NCBI GenBank assembly: GCA_025765615.1 | Contig: JAIVFJ010000072.1 | Span: 186,001-250,000, forward strand | Reading direction: 5' to 3' | Length of the DNA: 64,000 bases | Source: Zopfochytrium polystomum | Lineage: Eukaryota; Chytridiomycota; Chytridiomycetes; Chytridiales; Chytridiaceae | Shown: positions 56,646-64,000 of the stretch, piece after piece | Position numbering within the stretch: the first letter of the stretch is position 1 | Layout: the number at the start of each line of letters is the position of its first letter | Made by a program: the position numbers and the translations under genes | Notes under the pieces: generated by a model | Seen by the model: the letters and a program-made list of their open reading frames with translations, nothing else | Databases searched by the model: none | Told to the model about the DNA's origin: nothing

Positions 56646-58632
56646 TTAAACCCTTTAAGGACGAGCGTGCTGCCAGTGGCATGCTGGACTCATGATGGCT
56701 GATGAAAACTGACCCCCACAGCGCCCCAACCAACGAAACTGCCCAGAAAGAACACGAAGGCATTCTGGGAAGCAAGGGCAATACAGCTTGGGCACGAAAG
56801 ACACGATATTTTCAGGCTAAAGGTGAACAAGCCGAAAGTGCTTGTTGGTGAGAAATTGATCTTTTTATAATTTTTTTTGGTGGACATCTTGTTTGGCTGA
56901 CGATCGTATGATCCTCAACTGATCTCAGAGAGAACAGCAAATGTGCCAAGCTCCGCACTTCTTTTACCTGCATCAGATTCATCAGCGACATTGGTCCCAA
57001 CGACTCCATTCGCTTCATTAGGCTGAGAACAAAACATCCCTGAGGCAGGACAAGCGACAGTGGTGATTGGACCAGCAGCAAGGACACGCCTCAAAATGAA
57101 GATAGGGTAATCAAAGATGAACAATCGCAAAGGAAACAGTATTGGTTGACGTGGGCAGTTTGAGCATGACGTAGCTGACATTCTTGCAGAGGGAGAGCAG
57201 AGCAAAACTGATGCGAGCTTGTGGGTCCAATCTATCTCCGGACCTTGATCTCTGCGCTCTTTTGGCTTTCTGCACAACACGGGAATCCTGTCAAAGAAGG
57301 CCTGCCAATCTGTGAAGAGACCAACTATGTTCACTCCGAAGGATATGTTTTATCTTGTCTGAAATGGACCTCAGAATCTTATTGTGGCACACACAAATAT
57401 CAACATGTTTGCAAAAACTATCTCCCAGACACAAGAAAGCTTGCTTGGACTTTGCTCAAAAATTTGAGAACTGGACTGTTGAGTGTCATCTGATCTGACA
57501 AGACTAAAATCAACATGGAAAGCTCAGATGGCATGGCTTATGCCTGGAGAATCCCAGGAAATCACTGCAAAAGCGACAAACAACCCATCAAGAAGTTCGG
57601 CGGTGGTTCCCAGATGATTTGGGGTGTTATGACCTGCCTGGAGTGCTGCAAATGGCACTTATAGAAGGAATAATAGTCTCAGAACAATATGTGACAATTA
57701 TGGAAAACAGTCTTGTCCCTAGCCTGGACGAAATGGGACTTGACCCTGCAGGAATTCCCTTTCAGCAAGACAACAATCCCAAGCACAAATCAAAATACAT
57801 CAAGGGATGGCTGGAAGAGAAAGGATTTCGTTGTGTTGAGTGGCCAGCTCAATCTCCAGACCTGAATCCTATCAAGCATCTATTGAAAACTCAGCTGAAT
57901 TCCACCAAGATCAAATGCAGAGCTCTGAGAGCAAATCCACTGCCAGTGGAGGCCAATTCCCCCTGAAGTTTGGCAAAACTTGATAGTTTGCCTAGAAGGA
58001 TTGCCACTGTGATTGCAGCAGGTTGCTGTGATTGCTAAAACGACAGTAAAGTGGCTCCATGACCATTCAAAAGTGCCCCCACTGTAATGGACCAAATCTT
58101 TGTAAAAACTCAATTAAACAGCTGGCATCAGCAGAGAGCTGCTATCCAAAACAGTCTTTGTCACTAAATAAGCAGTTGTGTATCTTTTTTTTGCATGGGT
58201 GGTGCAAATTGGAAAACATGCAAATGTGTCACATTTTGCAACCCAGTTGTCACTGGCCTTTTTTCTTGTTTTTCCAACTTTTGCTCAACAGAATCATCAC
58301 AGAAAAAAAAATTGGAGCCATAGTCACTTAGATCATTTATTTCATGTCCATTTTAGCAGTAGTATGCAGATTTTGAAAGACTTTAATGTAGTTTTTACTT
58401 CAGTCCACTAGTAGGAGAAAAAGCATGCCGCCATCAGCATGACTGCAGTTTTGTTGCAATTACTATTTGTCTAGATTGGGTGCAAGAAAGGTACCAACAG
58501 AAAGCCCTTTCAATTCTGAACATGCTGGTACTAGTTTCATCGCAAAAGTTGCATTGGTGCAGAAGTTAGGTATGGGACAACTTTGAGGGTCATTTTGCTG
58601 TAGCACAGTGGCACTGACCCTTAAAGAGTTAA
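56646..58632. mobile_element. Candidate DNA transposon with TTAA-flanked inverted ends
   Basis: The left end reads TTAA-ACCCTTTAAGGACG (from 56646); the right end, on the opposite strand from 58632, reads TTAA-CTCTTTAAGGGTCAG. TTTAAGG is shared as an inverted repeat, both ends are next to TTAA, and each is followed by a CAGTGGCA or TGCCACTG subterminal motif. TTAA-flanked ends of this type are typical of piggyBac-like elements. The 2.0-kb interior holds a Tc1-like transposase relic, so the element may be composite. Boundaries are provisional. Confidence 0.45.
57400..57966 (+). pseudogene. Tc1/mariner-type transposase relic
   Basis: The sequence reads, across frame changes, as the catalytic half of a Tc1-like transposase: KFGGGSQMIWGVMTC, then in one open frame ALIEGIIVSEQYVTIMENSL, GIPFQQDNNPKHKSKYIKGW and CVEWPAQSPDLNPIKHLL. 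The second catalytic Asp is kept in QQDN. The third acidic residue, normally Glu in NPIEHLW, is Lys here. Upstream codons contain stops and the C-terminal end is lost. It cannot be an active transposase. Confidence 0.85.
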
Positions 58633-58649
58633 TAACTCTCAACTCAAAA

Positions 58650-58930
58650 TGTGTTAGACCTTCCCTGGCAAAGAGTAGAGTGGGCCAAGCAGGAAGATGG
58701 AGTCCTCTTTTGGTGTAGTTGCAAGTGCAGAGAAGGCCAAACAGGGTGGATTAGAAGTCCTTTGGCCAGAGCCCCAGGCCAAACGAGTAGAGGTTGAGGC
58801 AAGTGCAGAGTAGGCCAAGCTGTTCGAGTGCCCCGTTCCCAAAGCAAGAGTGTGAAGACCACGTTGGGTTGGGTCTACTGAGATGAGAACTAAGCGAGGC
58901 AAGAGCAGATTGGGTCAAGCTTTCTTTGTT
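58650..58930. repeat. Imperfect short tandem repeats
   Basis: Variants of AGTGCAGAGTAGGCCAAGC recur about every 50-60 bases: near 58670, 58725, 58800 and 58900. They diverge by several bases and indels. They lie just outside the right end of the candidate TTAA-flanked element. Frames across them carry no recognisable protein. Confidence 0.45.
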
Positions 58931-59258
58931 ACTTACAGTAATCTGCCATTGCAACCCTCATTTGAGTGACAGAATGGTTGTCAGGCGGAGCTGATTGGTT
59001 AGCAGCAAGAGGTTTTGACCCTGTGCCAGTCAGACTTGCCTAGCAACTATTTTAGTGTGCGTATCATACTTGTGTATCAATAGTTCTTAACAGAGTGTTT
59101 TCTCTTTCTCTCCAAGTTGGGGAGAAGGACCACCCACAAACACACATCTCCACTTCATTCACTCCTTCCACTCACTCACTCAGAGTAGACTGTTTACACA
59201 CCAGCGACTGACCTCACTACTTGGCCTCCGACCAACACACACACACACACACACACTT
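58931..59258. other. Intergenic stretch downstream of the tRNA ligase
   Basis: AT-richer sequence grading back to GC-rich near 59270, with a short (AC)n tract at 59238-59256. No gene is seen. The sharp return of GC content at the tRNA ligase 3' end marks the right border of the degenerate island. Confidence 0.55.
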
Positions 59259-62200
59259 TCAAGAGTAAAACTCGCTCACAACGCCCTCAACCACCAGCGG
59301 CGCGCCAAGCGGCAGCCGCACGGGGGTCCCGCCCATGCCGTCGCCGTCCGACCCGCCAAACGCTGCGACCATCAGGTCGTTGGACATGCGGGGCTTGGCG
59401 GCGGCGTTGCGCAGCGCGACCGTCACGTGCGGGTGCCGGTTGCCGCAGGGCAGCGACGGCGGCAGCGGGCCGACGGGGAGGGCCACCACGCGGTCGTCGT
59501 ACAGCAGCTCGGTGGCTTGCACCGTCACCTTCCACTCGGCGCCGCTGTCGCCCTTGATGCTCAGCCCCGCTGTCCGCCGCGACAGAAACTCGGACGCGTA
59601 CTGGTCGCCCAGCGCCGCGTGCGTCCGCAAAAAACACAGCGTCACGTGCAGCTCGGGTCGCAGCCCGCTGCCGCCGCTGCCCGAAAGGGCCGCCCACACA
59701 TCGGGCGCCGCCGCCTCCAGGGTTGTCGCCACGGCGTCCTGCACCGTCCGCACGTTGGTCACGCGGATGCCGTAGTACAGGACCGGCCGCACACGGCTTT
59801 TGCCCGCCGACGACGGCGACGACGACGGTTTTGTCACAGGCGAGGGCGCCGGCGAGGATTGCGGCCGCTGCTTCTGCTGCTGTTGCGGTTGCGGTTGCTG
59901 CTGCGGGGAAGCCGGGGATGGCCCAGCAGACGTGGTCGCCGCGGACGCCGCAGCCGCCTCCGCCGCCGCCGCCTCGGAGGCGACCAGCTCCCGCATGACT
60001 CGCTCCACCGCCGCAGCGTCCGGCGCTGGGATCCCGAGCGCCTCGCAAACGCTGGCGACGCGATCAGCGACGGTCGACTCCACGGCGATTTTGACGACTA
60101 CGTCGATGCCTGTATCCTCGGCCGGATTCAGCGGTGTAAACTCGGTGCCAAAGCGTCGGGCGATGGTCGGATACTGCGGGGTCTTTGTTGGAGTGAGGGA
60201 TTGATGGTTTTCCCCCCTGTTTGACGACCGAAGCGCCAAGTGATGAACATGGGCACGCAGCCAATGATGGTAATCAACGCAAGGTCAGAGAGGGCAACGT
60301 AAAACCCAGAGGGGAAATGGGGGAAGAATTTTGCAGTCGAAGGAACGGGCTCTCACCTCCCCCCAATCCTCTCCGTGGACACTTGAACGGCACGCGCTTC
60401 GTTTTCCTTCACCGTCCACTCTAGCGCGACAATCTTGCCCGAGACCGCTCCGATTCCCTCCCGGAACGCGCGAACAAGCTCAGGCCGGTGCATCGCGAGG
60501 TGGTTGCACCGGTCGGCGTAAACAATCTGGAAGCCCGCCGCGCTCGTCTTGGCCGCGTCGCCAGAGGCGGCGGCGGCGCTCCGGGCCGCTTGGGATACCG
60601 CCTTGCGCACGTTGGCGAGGAAAATGGGCTTGCGCCCGGCGTCGTCGGATTGGACGTGGGTGACGTTGATTTTGGGGGAGCTGGCAGTCGCTCCGTGCGA
60701 GAGGAGGCGGGCGAGGGCTTTGCCCAAGGTCGTCTTGCCCAATCCCACGATCGAGACCGGGAGGAGCATCACAACGCGCGGTGGGGCGGCCGCTTCGTCA
60801 GCGCCAGCGGCTGCTGCAGTGGAGAGCCCAACGGGTAGACGTGATGGGTATTCTGTCAAGACAGGTTCAGAAGGGGTAGCTGAACTTTGCGGTGTCCAGT
60901 CTGCGCGTCTCGGAGGGGTGCGATTATTGGAAGGCGGTGCCCGGCTGACTCCGGATCCGCCGCCTCGGACCTCTTCACCACCTTCCTCGTCTACCATGGT
61001 CGCGATTCCAAGCTTGAATTCCTCGGTCGTCTGATGGGATGCTGTCAGAACTTCGTCCCACCAACCCGTCCCGCCCACTGTGGTGCCAGCGCTCGAAGCC
61101 TTTCCTTTGCCGCCTTTCTTCGCAGTCCCTGGCTTGTCGCTCGCTGCTTCGGGATTTGTATGCGAATCATCCTCCTCTACTCCGCAGACTTCCTTCAAAA
61201 AAAGTTTCCGCGCGCGGATGATGCCCTTCTGCTCGGAGCGGTACTTTGCAAAGAGTTCTGGGTCCGACAGAGACTTTGTCGACACCCAGTTCATGTACTT
61301 CCGGGTGAGCTCGAAACGCGGCTTGAAACGTTCGCCTTTACCGCTGAGAATGGCCTTTGTAACTTCGCGCCACCTGCATTCCGGTTTTACCGAGTGGAAA
61401 AAGAAGAAAAAGACACAGATGAGCCGAAAAGTGGTTCGTAAAAGTAAGAAAAATTCAAGCCAGGCCGTACTCTCGGAACATCAGATACGGGTCCGGGAAC
61501 TTGACTTTCCAAAACTCGACACGGCCGTCGATGTTTCTCGCTCGAATCACAAATCCCTCAACCGGCACGCCCTTGTAGCTTCCTGTGGATTTGCACGCTT
61601 CGCTCATTTCCATAACCTCTGTGACAACGCGTCGGAAACAAGGTCATGAGTTCAATTGAAAAGAAAAGAAAATGAAGCATGCAACAAGCTGGAGTTGGAA
61701 AGCTCTCCGCGTTTGGAGAGAACGAAGGAACTGGCTCGAGATGGAATGCTCACCGTCAAAAGTTTCCTTGACGACTACATCGACATGACGGAACCCAAAC
61801 ATGTTTGCGACCTCCGCGACGCGGCTGCTACTCCACGTCTCGAACGCGACAGTGTTCTCGTTAATGCCGTGCAAGTACAGCCCGCGCCGTTCTGGAGGAT
61901 ACTCGAGGATGTGCTCTTCAAAGTCGTCGTCAACGAGCTGGTCAAAAGAAAGAATTAGACACCAAGCGTTCGCGGCGAAAGAAGAAACAGAGTATCGTTA
62001 CCTCCATGACCAGAGTGACCCTGTTCGCCTCCAAGAAAGCAATGAGCTCCTCCCGCGTCTTGCCCTTCGCCTTCAGGTGCCTGTTCACCCAGTCCTCGCC
62101 GACAGCGGCATGCTTCGGCCTGCCGCCCTCCTGCGCGTCCTCGTCGCCGCCGTCGGCGTCAGCGCTCTCTGCTGACGCAGCGGGGGACGGGGGGGCGGCA

Positions 62201-63044
62201 GTGGCGGCGGCGGCGAACCGGGCGTCGGCGAGGGACGCGACGACGGGGGCGTCCATGGCGTGCTTGGAGGTGACGATCAGGGTGGAGTGGACGGCGGCGA
62301 CAAAGATGATGCAGCCGTTCTCCTTGAGGGTCATTTCGTACGGGCCGACGGTCGACGAGCGGAGACTCGCCTCGGACGTCCACCGGACCTCGCCCGCTGT
62401 TGGCCGTTGAGAAGCGGGTGGGAGAATGGAATGCGGGGTGTAACGCGCGAGAGGGGTTAGACACCCGTTTTTCCATCAGAGTCACGCGAGAGGGGGAGAC
62501 GGTTGGATCATTAGGACCCCAACCCCCCTTCCAAACGGCAAACATTACCGTTAAAGAACTTGTCGTAGCCCCTGACGACGATCACGTTCCCCGATGCGCC
62601 GTTGTTGCTGGCGTCGGCGATGTCGCGGAGGACAAAGAGGCCGCGGGCGTGGGTGGGCAGGGCGGGCGGGTTCTTTTTGAAGAGAAACTCGTTGCAGTTG
62701 AACGAGGTGAGGACGAAAGGGGCGGCGGCGGCGGGGGCGGACGACGACGACGACGTCGACGGCGGCGGCGGTGGAGGCTTGATAAAGTAGTGGGTCTGCC
62801 TGACGGCGCGCTTTGCGCCGCGCCCTCCTCCGCCGGCCAGATGCGACAGGGCGGCGACGAGGGCGTCGGGAGAGAAGCCTTCGGCCCGCTTGAGGGCGTC
62901 GACCGATGCGAAGCTTGTGGGGCCGATCACCACCGCTGGGCTTGCTGCGGGTGCGGGCCGCGGCTGCGGCGGTCGCGGGTGCTGCTGCTGCTGCTGAGGG
63001 CGTCCTCCTCCTCCTCCTCCTCCTCCTCGTCGTCGTGGGGTCAT
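59259..63044 (-). CDS. TRL1: Fungal trifunctional tRNA ligase (Trl1/Rlg1)
   Basis: Joins tRNA halves after intron removal and, in yeast, splices HAC1 mRNA. Six exons run from the ATG at 63044; exon 1 ends at 62549 and exon 6 begins at 60216. The ligase (adenylyltransferase) domain has the lysine motif VVRGYDKFFN completed over the first intron by AGEVRW, then PYEMTLKENGCIIFV, DDDFEEHILEYPPERRGLYL and VPVEGFVIRAR. The kinase domain carries a P-loop, PVSIVGLGKTTLGKAL, in which the usual small residue is Leu. The C-terminal phosphodiesterase has two H-x-T-x motifs, ELHVTLCF and PHVTVAL, as in 2H enzymes that open 2',3'-cyclic phosphate. The gene is about 1060 codons, longer than the yeast protein owing to Gln/Pro/Ala-rich linkers. 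All three active sites appear intact. Confidence 0.93.
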
Positions 63045-63428
63045 AGCTGATGATGACGATGACACCTGCTCTTCTTGTGCTGTCTCTGCTGTCTGCTTCG
63101 CTACTTTTTCTTTCCCGACTTGGCCCCGCGGGTCGAATCCACAGGTTTTTTCTCTCTCTTCTTCTCCTCGCCTGCGCCACACAACCAACAACATCATTCA
63201 TTACTCACATACATTTTAACTTGAACCCAATACTCCTACCACTGCGCCGCCTCCTCCTCCTCCTCCTCCCTCCTAAGTCAGGGATGGGGCTGTACTGCTG
63301 CCACTGTGCGAGAAAGGAAAAAGAGAGGAAAGGAAGTGAGTGTGGTGGGAAGGGGGGAGGAGGGACGCTTGCAATGGACAAACAGCGGTCGACGACCCCA
63401 CCGAGCGAGAACAAGCCCAACCCGGGGG
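63045..63428. other. Promoter region of the tRNA ligase gene
   Basis: 384 bases between the ATG of the tRNA ligase and the stop of the ankyrin-like gene, both on the minus strand. It holds (CTC)n repeats near 63250-63272 and A/G-rich sequence. An in-frame Met lies upstream near 63197, so the ligase N-terminus could be about 50 residues longer. Confidence 0.5.
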
Positions 63429-64000
63429 CTACTTTGGCCCCCCTCTCGCCGACCCCAACCACTCCCCCGCCCTTGCAAACTCAAACGCCCACCGCCGCGC
63501 CGCCAGGTCGTCGCGGTCCGTCGGCGGCGGCAGGTCCGCCACCTCCAGCCCGCTCCGGCGCCACCACTCCCTCGCCGCCGCGCTCACTTCAACCCGGCCG
63601 GCCGCAGTTGCCGCCGCCGCTACCGCCGCCTCCACCGCGCCGGCAAAGCCGCCGCGAAAGGCGAGGACAGGCGGCAGACCCGCCTCCAGCCACCACTGCA
63701 GGGCGTCCAGCCCTTGCTCGCTGTAGTCGGCGGCGACGGCGACGGCGGCCGTTGCTGCTGCTTCGGTTGCTGCGTACGTCGGGAAGACGAGGGCGCCGGC
63801 CACGGCGGCAGAAACGCGCACCGCATTGCCGTGCGCATCGGCGGCGGCGGGGATGGCGGCGCAGACCGCGAGCAGGTCCAGGCCCGCCGGCGTCGCTACG
63901 GGCACGCCGCCGCTGCGCTCGGTCCACCACCGCAGCAGCTCGCTGTTGGTGCGGCACAGGTGCAGCACGCCCGCTTCGCCGCTGCCGCGGTCGCTGGCCA
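63429..64000 (-). CDS. Ankyrin-like repeat protein, 5' part beyond the window
   Basis: The frame is open from the right edge to the TAG at 63431-63429, giving at least 190 codons, with no start inside the window. It is Ala/Gly/Trp-rich and shows a recurring unit ending in a Trp-Trp pair and a short acidic or Gly loop: ASDRGSGEAGVLHL, SELLRWWTERSGGVPV, LDALQWWLEAGLPPV and REWWRRSGLEVADL. Such units (VLxWWxxSGL) resemble the divergent ankyrin-like repeats common in chytrid proteomes. Function is unknown; ankyrin repeats bind protein partners. Confidence 0.6.
   Translation of the reverse strand, partial: ASDRGSGEAGVLHLCRTNSELLRWWTERSGGVPVATPAGLDLLAVCAAIPAAADAHGNAVRVSAAVAGALVFPTYAATEAAATAAVAVAADYSEQGLDALQWWLEAGLPPVLAFRGGFAGAVEAAVAAAATAAGRVEVSAAAREWWRRSGLEVADLPPPTDRDDLAARRWAFEFARAGEWLGSARGGPK

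Noticed and set aside
57221..57493. Open 90-codon plus-strand frame as a separate gene
   Set aside because: It overlaps the decayed transposase, whose recognisable residues (RKLAW, then ENWTVECHLI in another frame) run across it.

Overview
The window is nuclear DNA of a eukaryote, most likely a zoosporic (chytrid-like) fungus. Genes carry short GT-AG introns (about 45-170 bases), often with CTAAC- or CTAAT-like branch sites, and many proteins carry long low-complexity tails rich in Ser, Ala, Gly and acidic residues. A centrin, a CAMSAP/patronin-like microtubule minus-end protein and a fungal trifunctional tRNA ligase lie together here. Centrin points to a lineage that keeps centrioles and a flagellum, and the tRNA ligase layout is fungal. 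This placement is inferred from gene content only.

Layout. Bases 1-3490 hold a (CT)n-rich promoter, a small secreted GPI-anchored cysteine-rich protein gene, poly-A tracts and one doubtful small gene. Bases 3493-8904 (minus) encode a DIS3L2-type 3'-5' exoribonuclease. Bases 10141-12402 (minus) encode a His-rich disordered protein and 12981-13897 (plus) an unrecognised protein. Bases 14143-21383 (plus) encode the scaffold nucleoporin Nup120/Nup160 with an unusual FG-type tail. TYW1, the radical SAM enzyme of wybutosine synthesis (21688-24593, minus), is divergent from a mitochondrial PPR-like protein (24738-27482, plus). Bases 27689-34861 (minus) encode a large NLR-type receptor with TIR, NACHT and WD40 parts. 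A mucin-like single-pass membrane protein (35299-36753, minus) and a possible tubby/LURP-like protein (36897-39385, plus) follow. CAMSAP (39446-44560) and centrin (44882-45688) are in tandem on the plus strand, convergent with the cohesin regulator Pds5 (45894-52688, minus).

Bases 53650-58930 form an island of degenerate sequence: a broken PB1-like gene, a solo LTR carrying heat-shock elements and a TATA box, a decayed WD40 array, and a Tc1-like transposase relic inside an element with TTAA-flanked ends. After it come the tRNA ligase Trl1 (59259-63044, minus) and the 3' part of an ankyrin-like gene that runs off the right edge.

Themes: RNA processing (DIS3L2, TYW1, Trl1, PPR), microtubule and chromosome biology (CAMSAP, centrin, Pds5), and one likely innate-immunity or allorecognition receptor. 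Exon boundaries were read by eye from splice consensus and reading-frame continuity. For DIS3L2, the TIR-NACHT-WD40 gene, CAMSAP and centrin the joined exons keep one open frame from start to stop. Several other genes show one-base frame changes that may be assembly errors.
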